Positions 10,113 through 18,250 of a stretch of 64,000 nucleotides of DNA are shown here, piece by piece. Position 1 is the first letter of the stretch, and each line of letters opens with the position of its first letter. Origin of the DNA: Phaeobacter piscinae (lineage in GTDB: Bacteria > Pseudomonadota > Alphaproteobacteria > Rhodobacterales > Rhodobacteraceae); assembly GCF_002407245.1 (NCBI RefSeq), contig NZ_CP010681.1, positions 3,485,001 to 3,549,000 on the forward strand, given 5' to 3'. The position numbers and the translations under genes are program-made. The notes under the pieces were generated by a model. That model worked only from the letters and a program-made list of their open reading frames with translations. It was not told where the DNA came from and did no database searches.

Positions 10113-10127
10113 TTAAATGAAGTTTAA
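10113..10127. promoter_or_regulatory. CtrA-type box upstream of the PAS gene
   Basis: A perfect TTAA-N7-TTAA palindrome (spacer ATGAAGT) lies 56 bases upstream of the PAS gene start. It matches the CtrA consensus of alphaproteobacteria; function is inferred. Confidence 0.6.
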
Positions 10128-10149
10128 TTGGTTGCCTAAAAGTGAATAG

Positions 10150-11547
10150 TTAAATTTCTATACGTTTATTTTCCCCGATGGGAACGGCATTTTCGCCCGT
10201 CAGAGCGTCAATTTTGCTGCGAGGCCAGCTGACCTGTACCAAAGCTCCGCGCCGCGCGGGATCACGGGTCAGCGTTTGATTTGGATCTGAGCCATTTGCA
10301 AACGTCAGCTGAGCACCGCTGCGCTCAAGCAGAGTTTTGGCAATGAACAGTCCCAAACCCATGCCCTCATACTCCGGTCGCTGGCGCCGGTCGCTGTCGC
10401 TGCGACGGCGGCGCACGAAGGGGTCGCCAATTCGGCCCAACAGATGTGACGGGTATCCCCGTCCATCATCGCTGATGCGCAGTGTGATGGTCTCATCATT
10501 CCAACTGGCATCAATCCAGACGGTTGAGCGGGCGAAATCCACGGCATTCTGAACCAGATTACGCAGCCCATGAATGATCTCCGGCTGGCGCAGAATAGTC
10601 GGGTGCTGAAGATCGCCATCGCTTTCGGGGGCCTCTTTGAACTGGATAGTCTTGCCCCGGTACATATGGGGCTCAGCCGCTTCGTTGATCACGGTGGAAA
10701 GAGGGGCCTGGCGCAGATGCAGGTCGTCCTTGCCGCTGCGGCCCATGCCCCGCAGGATATCACGGCAGCGGTCTGCCTGTTCGCGGATCAACGCCGCATC
10801 TTCGCGCAGATCAGGCCGGTCATCAAGTTCATCTATCAGCTCAGCACTGGCCAGTTTGATCGTGGCCAGTGGCGTGCCCAACTCATGCGCCGCGGCAGCC
10901 ACCACACCGCCAAGATCGGTCAGCTTCTGTTCGCGGGACAGGGCCATCTGGGTTGCGGCCAGCGCATCAGACATCGACCGGATCTCGGCGCTGATACGAT
11001 AGGAGTAGGCGCCAATAAACAGTACCGCGATCACAATGGCTGTCCAGTTGCCGAAGACGAAGATGTCCGGCACCCGCAGCACAAAACCTTGCGGTGTGCG
11101 CAATGGCAGATGAAATTCTGCCAGCAGTGTCACCAGAATGATCGCGGTTGCCCCGATGATCAGCGTAGAGCGGAGCCGCATCATCGAGGCTGAGATGGTC
11201 ACAGGACCCAATACCAGAAGCGCGAAGGGATTGTTCAGCCCGCCGGTCAGATACAGCAGGAAGTTCAGCTGTAAGAGATCAAATAGAACCATCAGAAAGT
11301 TCTCGAACTCCGACAGGCGCTTATTCTGGGGAAACAATATAATTGCGATCAGGTTGCCGAGCACGGACACACCGATAGCGATATAGCACAGCACCAGTTC
11401 CAGCTGCAGATTATACAGCTGCTGGGCCACGGTAATCGCTGAAACCTGACCAACAATCGCCACCCAGCGCAGCAGGATCAAGGTGCGTAGGCGGATCCAG
11501 TGGCTGCGTTCCTGACCGCTCAGCAGATCGATATTTGTCGCGCTCAT
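10150..11547 (-). CDS. regB: Redox sensor histidine kinase RegB (PrrB/ActS)
   Basis: A 465-residue membrane sensor kinase of the RegB/RegA global redox system, which controls respiration, carbon and nitrogen fixation genes and, where present, photosynthesis genes. Six membrane segments occupy roughly residues 25-185. The quinone-binding motif GGLNNPF is at 102-108, the H-box AAAHELGTPLATI carries His near 221, the redox-active cysteine of the DRCRDIL motif is near 261, and an HATPase domain (GMGLGLFI) closes the protein. The ATG at 11547 is preceded by GGAG at good spacing; an ATG at 11604 is possible. It is divergent from senC-regA, the usual arrangement. Confidence 0.95.
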   Translation of the reverse strand: MSATNIDLLSGQERSHWIRLRTLILLRWVAIVGQVSAITVAQQLYNLQLELVLCYIAIGVSVLGNLIAIILFPQNKRLSEFENFLMVLFDLLQLNFLLYLTGGLNNPFALLVLGPVTISASMMRLRSTLIIGATAIILVTLLAEFHLPLRTPQGFVLRVPDIFVFGNWTAIVIAVLFIGAYSYRISAEIRSMSDALAATQMALSREQKLTDLGGVVAAAAHELGTPLATIKLASAELIDELDDRPDLREDAALIREQADRCRDILRGMGRSGKDDLHLRQAPLSTVINEAAEPHMYRGKTIQFKEAPESDGDLQHPTILRQPEIIHGLRNLVQNAVDFARSTVWIDASWNDETITLRISDDGRGYPSHLLGRIGDPFVRRRRSDSDRRQRPEYEGMGLGLFIAKTLLERSGAQLTFANGSDPNQTLTRDPARRGALVQVSWPRSKIDALTGENAVPIGENKRIEI

Positions 11548-11935
11548 CTCGCACTCCATGGCGAAAAGGGGGGCATTGGTGGTCTTGTTGGAATCTGCTT
11601 GCATACAGGCCGGTCCCTAGCAAGGTGAAACCGAAAATGACGAAGCAGAACCGTTGCGGCAGTCTCGCACTCCTGGCGCTCACAGACAATTGACCAGTAG
11701 ATTTACGGGCCTTTCTTTGGCGTGAAAACCTGTGGACCAACCTCGGCTGCGCTGTTTTGTCCGTCTGGTCATTGGGGGGTGGCCTGCGATAGGTCCGACC
11801 CCGCGCAGGATCGCCATGACCCGGTCTGGTTGATGCGCGGCGGTTGCATCGCTCCGCCCGTTGCATCGCCTGAAATTCTTGGTAGGTCTGGCGCAGCCTG
11901 TCGACAAACCTATTCCTTGCGCAAAGTGTGATCTC
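11548..11935. other. Divergent regB / senC-regA intergenic region
   Basis: About 390 bases without a supported gene; the short frames here look like chance. It must hold the promoters for regB (minus) and senC-regA (plus). A TGCGGC-N4-TCGCA element at 11655-11669 resembles RegA-type sites (low certainty), and GTTGCATCGC occurs twice as a direct repeat at 11843-11852 and 11860-11869, 17 bases apart. Confidence 0.5.
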
Positions 11936-12556
11936 ATGACCCGTCTCTACGCTATCCTTGCTGCCGTTGTTGTTGCCGCCCTAGTGGGCGGCGCCTGGTT
12001 TGCCACACGAGGTGGCGGCGCGGGCGATGACTTCGCGCAATGCCGCGCCAGTCAGATCGCTGGCGGCTCGGATACCATTGGCGGTCCGTTTGAATTGGTG
12101 AACGCCAAAGGTGAAACCGTGACAGAGAAAGATGTGATCGCCAAGCCGTCGCTGGTCTACTTCGGCTATACTTTCTGCCCTGACGTCTGCCCGCTGGATG
12201 TTGCGCGCAATGCGGAGGCCATCGATCTGCTCGATGAACGCGGGCAGGATGTGACGCCGGTGTTCATCTCCATCGACCCGGATCGCGATACGCCTGAAGT
12301 GGTCGGCGACTTCGCCGCCAATCTGCATGAGCGTATGATTGGCCTCACCGGATCGCATGAGCAGGTCAAGGCCGCCAGCCGTGCCTACAAGACCTACTAC
12401 AAGAAACAGGATGGTGATGAAGACTACTATCTTGTTGATCATTCGACCTTTTCCTATCTGGTCTTGCCAGAGCAGGGGTTTGTCGAATTCTTCCGCCGCG
12501 ACGAGACCCCGGAGCAGATCGCTGATAAGGTCGGTTGCTTCCTGGAAAATCTGTAA
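11936..12556 (+). CDS. senC: SCO1/SenC family copper chaperone
   Basis: A 206-residue membrane-anchored thioredoxin-fold protein that delivers copper to the CuA centre of cytochrome oxidase. An N-terminal membrane segment spans residues 4-23. The copper-binding CPDVC pair is Cys81/Cys85, and the third ligand is His169 in LVDHSTF. Length and motifs match SenC/PrrC. The ATG at 11936 starts just before the signal anchor; the longer frame upstream has no protein-like sequence. It lies between divergent regB and downstream regA, the conserved reg locus order, and is probably cotranscribed with regA. Confidence 0.93.
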   Translation: MTRLYAILAAVVVAALVGGAWFATRGGGAGDDFAQCRASQIAGGSDTIGGPFELVNAKGETVTEKDVIAKPSLVYFGYTFCPDVCPLDVARNAEAIDLLDERGQDVTPVFISIDPDRDTPEVVGDFAANLHERMIGLTGSHEQVKAASRAYKTYYKKQDGDEDYYLVDHSTFSYLVLPEQGFVEFFRRDETPEQIADKVGCFLENL

Positions 12557-12637
12557 CCTGGATGAAGGTTTGACGTTTCCGGGGTGAGACGTAATATCAA
12601 GCCTCACGACCTGACGACATTGCGGGGGACCGACAGT

Positions 12638-13192
12638 ATGGGCGAAGCTGCTATGCAGGAGATAGGACCAGACAAGACACTCTTGCTGGTCGATGACGAC
12701 GAGCCCTTTCTGCGGCGTCTGGCCAAAGCCATGGAAAAACGGGGATTTGAGGTTGAAACCGCTGGCTCTGTTGCGGCAGGCAGTGCGATTGCCACAGCAC
12801 GTCCACCCGCCTTTGCGGTGGTGGATCTCAGACTTGAGGATGGCAACGGATTGGATGTGGTTGAGATCCTGCGGGAACGCCGTCCTGACAGTCGTGTGGT
12901 TGTACTGACCGGCTACGGTGCGATTGCGACCGCCGTGGCTGCTGTGAAAATTGGTGCAACTGACTACCTGTCAAAGCCTGCGGATGCGTCGGACATTATG
13001 AATGCGCTGCTCGCCAATGAGGAAGAGCTGCCACCCCCGCCGGAAAACCCGATGAGCGCGGATCGCGTGCGTTGGGAGCATATTCAGCGGATCTATGAGC
13101 TTTGTGACCGCAACGTTTCCGAGACCGCTCGGCGCCTCAATATGCACCGGCGCACGTTGCAGCGGATCCTTGCAAAACGCAGCCCCAAATAG
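12638..13192 (+). CDS. regA: Redox response regulator RegA (PrrA/ActR)
   Basis: A 184-residue two-domain response regulator. The receiver domain has the acidic LLVDDDEPF cluster near residues 16-24, phospho-acceptor Asp63 in VVDLRLEDG, Thr in LTGYG and Lys in YLSKP. The C-terminal Fis-type helix-turn-helix (ARRLNMHRRTLQRIL) is the near-invariant RegA DNA-binding helix. It is the partner of RegB. The ATG at 12638 follows a GGGGGAC ribosome-binding site; the ORF is open further upstream but the extension is not RegA-like. An intrinsic terminator follows directly. Confidence 0.95.
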   Translation: MGEAAMQEIGPDKTLLLVDDDEPFLRRLAKAMEKRGFEVETAGSVAAGSAIATARPPAFAVVDLRLEDGNGLDVVEILRERRPDSRVVVLTGYGAIATAVAAVKIGATDYLSKPADASDIMNALLANEEELPPPPENPMSADRVRWEHIQRIYELCDRNVSETARRLNMHRRTLQRILAKRSPK

Positions 13193-13198
13193 GGCCTC

Positions 13199-13227
13199 AG
13201 CCTCTCCTAACTTGGAGAGGCTTTTTT
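13199..13227 (+). terminator. Intrinsic terminator after regA
   Basis: A 9-bp perfect stem AGCCTCTCC/GGAGAGGCT with a 6-base loop is followed by a run of Ts on the plus strand. Confidence 0.9.
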
Positions 13228-13234
13228 CTCGAGA

Positions 13235-13831
13235 TCAGAGCTGCGCCAAGAGCTTGGCGTGACGGGTCACGTAGTCCCTACGCACTTCAACCGGCGGCCG
13301 TAGGCGGATGGAGAGACCGTCCAGCAGTGTTTGATCCGGCTTTCCAAATAGCCGATCTGCCTCGCGGCGGGAAAATCCGGCAATCTCCACCGCTTCCATC
13401 CAGGCACTGATCCGGTCTGCCTTTTTGATCTGCGCCTTAATTGTTTTGGGGAGGGCCGCAGGCAGGCCAAAGCGGATGTGAATCGCAGCCGTCAGCCGCT
13501 GATCGAGTTCGCCATAGCTGGGGCCGACCGCGTTTTTCACGGGTGAGATCATGTCGCCGATGACATATTCCGGGGCATCATGCAGCAGCGCGGCCAAGTG
13601 CCAGCGCACAGGAGCCTTGGGATTGAGGCGACCATAGATCGTCTCGACCAACAGCGAATGCTCTGCGACGGAATAGGCAAAATCACCGATGGTCTGACCA
13701 TTCCAGCGCGCCACAAAGGCCAATCCGTGGGCGATATCCTCAATCTCGACATCAACCGGCGTCGGGTCGAGCAGGTCCAGCCGACGTCCAGAGAGCATCC
13801 GTTGCCAGGCGCGCGGAGGTGTGGGGGGCAT
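13235..13831 (-). CDS. HD-domain phosphohydrolase (YfbR-like)
   Basis: A 198-residue HD-superfamily hydrolase. Metal ligands are seen in SVAEHSLLV (His), the HD pair in LAALLHDAPEYVIGD, and a later Asp in KKADRISAWMEA. The fold and motif order resemble YfbR-type 5'-deoxynucleotidases, but the true substrate is unknown. It is convergent with regA and monocistronic. The start at 13831 (MPPTPPRAWQRML) is usual for this family in Rhodobacteraceae. In Rhodobacter capsulatus this position in the reg locus holds hvrA instead. Confidence 0.85.
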   Translation of the reverse strand: MPPTPPRAWQRMLSGRRLDLLDPTPVDVEIEDIAHGLAFVARWNGQTIGDFAYSVAEHSLLVETIYGRLNPKAPVRWHLAALLHDAPEYVIGDMISPVKNAVGPSYGELDQRLTAAIHIRFGLPAALPKTIKAQIKKADRISAWMEAVEIAGFSRREADRLFGKPDQTLLDGLSIRLRPPVEVRRDYVTRHAKLLAQL

Positions 13832-14103
13832 GGTCTGTGCCTTCTTGTTGACGCTGCTTTCTGACTAGCTGGTGGAGGATCGTCGTGCAATTGCTTGTGG
13901 TGCAGTGGGCGCTGATCATCGATGCGGTTTTGCAGAGAATATGGCTGATTGCCCCTGCCTGATCACGCGGATCGCCACAAACAGTTGACCGCTTGGCATT
14001 TGATAACACCATGCCAAGACCCCATATTTATAGATACGACAGGGGCTCTTGCTCCCTTGGCAGGCCTCTTTCGTCGCTGAGACGCACACGAAAGGAGACT
14101 GCC

Positions 14104-14418
14104 ATGTTTAAACGTCTTGCCTGTACCTCGCTTGTCTTTGGAATGCTTGCAACCGCGCCACCTGCGCTGGCGGCGGGGTGTAGCCCGCGCGATCATATTG
14201 TGGATCGCCTGCAATCCTCGTACGCGGAGCGGCTGACCGCAGGCGGGCTGCAATCCAGCCAGCCTGTGTCCACCGTGATTGAGTTCTGGGCTTCCGCGAC
14301 AACCGGTACATTTACTGTGCTGGTTTCCCATCCCAACGGGCTCAGCTGTGTCGTGGCCTCTGGTACGGGGTTTTTCCAAGTGACGGACGACCCCGAACCA
14401 CAAGGCACACCCAGCTGA
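14104..14418 (+). CDS. Small exported protein of unknown function
   Basis: A 104-residue protein with a clean signal peptide (MFKRLACTSLVFGML, cleavage after ALAA near residue 23). The mature part has two cysteines (in GCSPRD and SCVVA) that could form a disulfide. I do not recognise a family. The ATG at 14104 is preceded by a strong AAAGGAG ribosome-binding site; the open frame continues upstream but is not coding-like. A strong terminator follows, so it is a single-gene unit, probably periplasmic. Confidence 0.8.
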   Translation: MFKRLACTSLVFGMLATAPPALAAGCSPRDHIVDRLQSSYAERLTAGGLQSSQPVSTVIEFWASATTGTFTVLVSHPNGLSCVVASGTGFFQVTDDPEPQGTPS

Positions 14419-14443
14419 CCTGTCCCCCCGGACCGTTGGGAAG

Positions 14444-14485
14444 GCCGGGGCGCATGACCGCTGGTCACCGCGCCCCGGCGCTTTT
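14444..14485 (+). terminator. Intrinsic terminator after the small exported protein gene
   Basis: A 10-bp perfect GC stem (GCCGGGGCGC/GCGCCCCGGC) with an extra inner TGACC/GGTCA helix is followed by TTTT. Confidence 0.85.
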
Positions 14486-14562
14486 GGGCATCTTCGTTGC
14501 TTATAAACCATTGCGGTGTTACCTGCTGCGGTAGACAAATTGTAACCGGAATGGAGCAGGCA

Positions 14563-15954
14563 ATGCCCGGGGATTATATCGTCAAGGACATCGCGCTGGC
14601 CGAGTTTGGCCGCAAGGAACTCGATATCGCTGAGACAGAAATGCCGGGGCTGATGGCCCTGCGCGACGAATACGGCGATAGCAAGCCGCTGAAAGGGTCC
14701 CGGATCGTCGGGTCGCTTCACATGACCATTCAGACCGCAGTTCTGATCGAAACGCTGGTGGCGCTGGGCGCCGATGTGCGCTGGGCCTCCTGCAACATCT
14801 TCTCGACACAGGATCACGCCGCAGCGGCCATCGCCGCTGGTGGCACGCCTGTGTTTGCGATCAAGGGTCAGACCCTTGTTGAGCATTGGGATTATCTGGA
14901 TCGCTCGTTCCAGTTCCCCGAAGGTGCCAACCTCATTCTGGACGATGGTGGTGATGCCACCCTCTATGTGCTGCTGGGTGCGCGCGTTGAGGCGGGTGAA
15001 ACGGATCTGATCGAAATCCCAACCTCGGAAGAGGAAGAGGCGATCTTTAACCAGATCAAGAAGCGCATGGCTGAAAGCCCGGGCTGGTTCACCAAGACCC
15101 GCGACGCGATCAAGGGCGTTTCTGAGGAAACCACAACTGGTGTCCACCGCCTGTATGAGCTGGTGAAAGAGGGGCAACTGCCCTTCCCGGCGATCAACGT
15201 GAACGATTCGGTCACCAAGTCGAAGTTTGATAACAAATACGGCTGTAAGGAATCGCTGGTCGACGGGATCCGCCGCGCCACGGATACGATGATGGCTGGC
15301 AAGGTAGCGGTGGTCTGCGGTTATGGCGATGTGGGCAAAGGCTCCGCCGCGTCGCTGCGTGGTGCTGGCGCCCGGGTTAAGGTTACCGAAGTCGACCCGA
15401 TCTGTGCCCTGCAAGCAGCCATGGATGGTTTTGAGGTGGTGCTGCTGGAGGATGTTGTCGACAGCGCCGATATCTTTATCACCACGACTGGCAACAAAGA
15501 CGTCATCCGGATCGAGCATATGCGCGAGATGAAGGATATGGCGATTGTTGGCAACATTGGCCATTTCGACAATGAGATCCAAGTTGCCAATCTGAAGAAC
15601 CACAAGTGGACGAACATTAAAGAGCAGGTCGACATGATCGAGATGCCCTCGGGCAACCGTCTGATCCTGCTCTCCGAAGGTCGCTTGTTGAACCTTGGCA
15701 ACGCAACCGGGCATCCGTCGTTTGTGATGTCGGCCTCTTTCACCAACCAGGTTCTGGCCCAGATTGAGCTGTGGACCCGTGGTGAGACCTACAAAAACGA
15801 TGTCTACATTCTGCCCAAGCACCTGGACGAGAAAGTCGCCCGTCTGCATCTGGAGCGGATCGGTGTAAAACTGTCGAAACTGGCGCCTGAACAAGCCGCC
15901 TATATCGGCGTCACACCGGAAGGCCCGTTCAAGCCTGAGCACTACCGGTATTGA
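14563..15954 (+). CDS. ahcY: Adenosylhomocysteinase
   Basis: S-adenosyl-L-homocysteine hydrolase, 463 residues, the usual length for the family. It splits SAH into homocysteine and adenosine and so relieves product inhibition of methyltransferases. The NAD-binding motif [13 protein letters not shown], the substrate loop around [14 protein letters not shown] and the C-terminus KPEHYRY are all canonical. The ATG at 14563 ([19 protein letters not shown]) follows GGAG at good spacing; an in-frame ATG at 14551 is possible. It lies near the reg locus, as in Rhodobacter, but has its own upstream region. Confidence 0.97.
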   Translation: MPGDYIVKDIALAEFGRKELDIAETEMPGLMALRDEYGDSKPLKGSRIVGSLHMTIQTAVLIETLVALGADVRWASCNIFSTQDHAAAAIAAGGTPVFAIKGQTLVEHWDYLDRSFQFPEGANLILDDGGDATLYVLLGARVEAGETDLIEIPTSEEEEAIFNQIKKRMAESPGWFTKTRDAIKGVSEETTTGVHRLYELVKEGQLPFPAINVNDSVTKSKFDNKYGCKESLVDGIRRATDTMMAGKVAVVCGYGDVGKGSAASLRGAGARVKVTEVDPICALQAAMDGFEVVLLEDVVDSADIFITTTGNKDVIRIEHMREMKDMAIVGNIGHFDNEIQVANLKNHKWTNIKEQVDMIEMPSGNRLILLSEGRLLNLGNATGHPSFVMSASFTNQVLAQIELWTRGETYKNDVYILPKHLDEKVARLHLERIGVKLSKLAPEQAAYIGVTPEGPFKPEHYRY

Positions 15955-15997
15955 TCATCAGTCACCCTGTGCAATTGCGCAGGTGAGTGACCAAAGC

Positions 15998-16024
15998 AAC
16001 ACCCCGCCATTGGCGGGGTGTTTT
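15998..16024 (+). terminator. Intrinsic terminator after ahcY
   Basis: An 11-bp perfect stem AACACCCCGCC/GGCGGGGTGTT with a 3-base loop runs into a T tract; a weaker hairpin (15961-15991) precedes it. Confidence 0.9.
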
Positions 16025-16208
16025 CGGTTATGTGACTGTATTTTAATTGCCTTTTTCTTGGATTGATCTAACGCGCTCCGCGGACGCGCAACGCAATCCT
16101 GCACGCAGAAGTTCCAAAAATTTAGGGGCGAAATTCCACGGAAATCTTGGAACGTCTGCAAGGTTGGTGACGTTTGGTTGGCGTACTTCAAGCAAAGGAG
16201 AAAACGAC

Positions 16209-16868
16209 ATGACCGAACTGAAAACCAAAACCCGTATTCTGGCTGGTGTTACTGCTGCTGCATTGATGGCGGGCGCAGGGATCGCACAGGCGGGCACTTC
16301 CGTCCCGCGCGGTGAAAGCAAGTCGGACACCGAGATCGAGACTGTTGGCGGTCAAGACACCACCAGCGGCGCGTCGCTTGACACCACCGAGGGTACGACC
16401 ATTCCGCGTGGTGAATATAAAATCGACAGCGGCGTGGAGACCGTGAACGACGAAATGCCTGCGGATGGCGATGTAAACGTCAATGCAAGTTCTGACGCTT
16501 CCACCACCATCCCACGCGGCGAATACGACAGCTCGGACGCGGCAGGTGAACCACTGCCGCCCCTGGATGAGATGACCGTCGCTGATCTGGTTGGGAAAAA
16601 CGTGTTTTCCGCCACTGGCAAGGACGTCGGTGAAATCGATTATGTGATTGAGCAGGATGGCAAAATCGCAGGTGTCATCGGTGTTGGCGGCTTTCTTGGT
16701 ATGAACGAATATACTGTCGCCGTGCCGCTGTCCGATATGGATTTCACCCGCAATGGTCAGCTGAAGCTGAGCACCCGCACCGAAGCGGCGCTGCGTTCCA
16801 TGCCGGAGATCGACGAAGACATGATCAAACCGCTGCAGGATGATCGCCTGATCGGTAACAGCGTCTAA
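16209..16868 (+). CDS. Exported PRC-barrel domain protein with TIPRGE repeats
   Basis: A 219-residue protein with a signal peptide (cleavage near AQAG, residue 28). Three copies of T-[ST]-[VI]-P-R-G-E follow at residues about 30-36, 63-69 and 99-105 in an acidic low-complexity linker. The C-terminal half (from about 120, MTVADLVGKNVFSATGKDVGEID) is a PRC-barrel fold of the type often found in cell-surface or stress proteins. The ATG at 16209 follows AAAGGAG. Function is unknown; the periplasm is likely. Flanking terminators make it monocistronic. Confidence 0.85.
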   Translation: MTELKTKTRILAGVTAAALMAGAGIAQAGTSVPRGESKSDTEIETVGGQDTTSGASLDTTEGTTIPRGEYKIDSGVETVNDEMPADGDVNVNASSDASTTIPRGEYDSSDAAGEPLPPLDEMTVADLVGKNVFSATGKDVGEIDYVIEQDGKIAGVIGVGGFLGMNEYTVAVPLSDMDFTRNGQLKLSTRTEAALRSMPEIDEDMIKPLQDDRLIGNSV

Positions 16869-16922
16869 TGACGCTCTGATCTTTTGATCCGGCACCTGAC
16901 TACGGTGCCGACTGAAGCAACT

Positions 16923-16950
16923 GGCGCCCCTCTTGTAGGGGCGCCTTTTT
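16923..16950 (+). terminator. Intrinsic terminator after the PRC-barrel gene
   Basis: A 9-bp stem GGCGCCCCT/AGGGGCGCC with a short loop and TTTTT. Confidence 0.9.
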
Positions 16951-17117
16951 GCATTTGGTAGCGGGTAATCCAGGGCGTGTTCGCAGAAATGAGAGGCGGT
17001 CTTCGAAATTCCCAGTTGCCCTGTTCCGATCTGCGGCTAAGCTGCTGGAATAAGAACCGATCAGGCGCTGCGCCTGGCGATAACAATAGTTCCGCGAGTA
17101 ACATGGGAGAGAGAGCT

Positions 17118-17459
17118 TTGGGAAAACGCGACGATCTGATCGAGCAATATGCAAATGATCTGAAAACCAAATGTGGCATGGATCCGGACATGGATCTGCT
17201 CACAAAGGTCACCATCGGCTGTGGTCCGGCTATTTATGATGCTGATGCATCGACCGTCGCCTCCAGTCAGCCGGCGGAATTGGAAACCGTCAAAAACAAC
17301 TTCCTGATCAAAAAGCTGGGACTGTCTGATGGGCCCGAGCTGATGTCTGCGATTGACAGCGTGATTGAAACCTACGGTAAATCAGAGCGGAACAAATATC
17401 GCGCCGTTGTCTATTATATGCTGACCAAACACTTCGGAAAAGAATCCGTCTACGGCTGA
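17118..17459 (+). CDS. DUF2853 family protein
   Basis: A 113-residue small soluble protein. The core KTKCGMDPDMDLLTKVTIGCGPAIY is split over two conserved cysteines and matches the DUF2853 family, which has no assigned function. The C-terminus (KYRAVVYYMLTKHFGKE) is also typical. A TTG start at 17118 (MGKRDDL) is preferred because GGGAGAGAGAG lies just upstream at correct spacing and homologues begin this way. An ATG at 17103 would add five residues and overlap that site. It is monocistronic, with a weak terminator downstream. Confidence 0.85.
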   Translation: MGKRDDLIEQYANDLKTKCGMDPDMDLLTKVTIGCGPAIYDADASTVASSQPAELETVKNNFLIKKLGLSDGPELMSAIDSVIETYGKSERNKYRAVVYYMLTKHFGKESVYG

Positions 17460-17485
17460 TCAATCAGCCGAACGATCGATCGAAA

Positions 17486-17516
17486 AGGCCCGTCGGACGG
17501 ATCCGGCGGGCTTCTT
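17486..17516 (+). terminator. Probable terminator after the DUF2853 gene
   Basis: GCCCGTCGG/CCGGCGGGC stem (one G-T wobble) followed by TTCTTTG. Confidence 0.6.
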
Positions 17517-17530
17517 TGTCGTTGCCATCT

Positions 17531-17785
17531 TGCCTCTGAAACACTGGAGGCACGTCTGTGATCCAGTGGGCTTCGCGGGACGCTGCAACGCCAAGAAGAC
17601 AGTCTCAGGTTGTACATGTGTTGCATTTTACCTGTATTGCCTTTGCGGAATCACCGCTGACCGGACTATCGTCTAAAGACCGGTCAGGATGGCCAGGATC
17701 ACAGATTTACGAACACGTGTGGTGGAATTGGAGCACGTGGGGTGAAAGGGAAGATCCTGGCATATGCTCGGATCTTCCCTTTTTT
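17531..17785 (+). ncRNA. Candidate structured non-coding RNA (possibly 6S-like) with terminator
   Basis: About 350 bases (17460-17810) carry no supported gene but are rich in structure. A perfect 10-bp closing stem pairs 17555-17564 with 17696-17705. Inside it an 8-bp hairpin, CTGACCGG/CCGGTCAG, lies at 17657-17687, and CAGGT/ACCTG pairs 17606-17610 with 17630-17634. A separate TGCCTC/GAGGCA hairpin lies at 17531-17552. The transcript would end at a strong terminator at 17745-17785. A long rod with a hairpin in the 3' strand of the bubble recalls alphaproteobacterial 6S RNA, but this is tentative and strand and ends are unproven. Confidence 0.4.
17745..17785 (+). terminator. Strong intrinsic terminator of the candidate RNA
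   Basis: A 13-bp stem (AAAGGGAAGATCC/GGATCTTCCCTTT) with a 12-base loop is followed by six Ts. No plus-strand gene ends nearby. It may also help stop the DUF1761 gene from the minus strand, where the T tract is weaker. Confidence 0.8.
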
Positions 17786-17810
17786 ATTGCACGGCTGCTG
17801 GCCACGGATC

Positions 17811-18206
17811 TTAGAATAGCGTCAGGACCAGACCGATGGCGCCACAGGCAAGCGTCGCGTAGCCACCGTCGATCATCGAGAGACGCAATGGGCGAACGGC
17901 GTAGAGGTTGTTGATCATGATCCACGGCGTAATGAAAAACAATCCGATGCCCAGACCGCTGACCAGACCGCCGCCAACCGTATCGATACCCGAGAGCGCA
18001 AAGACATGGCGCATCATACCGGCCACGACAATCTGCAGACCAAACGTCGCGGCGAACACCGCTGGTGTCTGCCCCCCCGTAGGTTTGCCAGCCTCATCAC
18101 GCGGAACTTTCGCCGCCTGCATCCAGGGTTCGGCAAGCAGGCCATACCAGACTGCGCCTAGAACAAAGCCAGCGATAGCCGCGGCAATAACATTCAGAAT
18201 TTCCAT
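17811..18206 (-). CDS. DUF1761 family membrane protein
   Basis: A 131-residue integral membrane protein with about four hydrophobic segments. The N-terminal helix IAGFVLGAVWYGLLAEPWM carries the W-Y-G signature of DUF1761, whose function is unknown. A second conserved patch is FFITPWIMINNLYAVRP. The gene is alone on the minus strand, ending next to the candidate RNA terminator. Start at 18206 is supported by an upstream AGGGAGAG. Confidence 0.85.
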   Translation of the reverse strand: MEILNVIAAAIAGFVLGAVWYGLLAEPWMQAAKVPRDEAGKPTGGQTPAVFAATFGLQIVVAGMMRHVFALSGIDTVGGGLVSGLGIGLFFITPWIMINNLYAVRPLRLSMIDGGYATLACGAIGLVLTLF

Positions 18207-18250
18207 TGATCTCTCCCTGAAACCAGCATCAGTGAGAGAATTTTGTCAGA

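Noticed and set aside
14486..14562. Possible SAM or SAH riboswitch upstream of ahcY
   Set aside because: After the preceding terminator too little sequence remains and I could not recognise a riboswitch core; an Rfam scan would decide.
13963..15942. 659-codon open frame on the minus strand
   Set aside because: It is antisense to ahcY, which has all family motifs; long shadow frames are common in this high-GC DNA.
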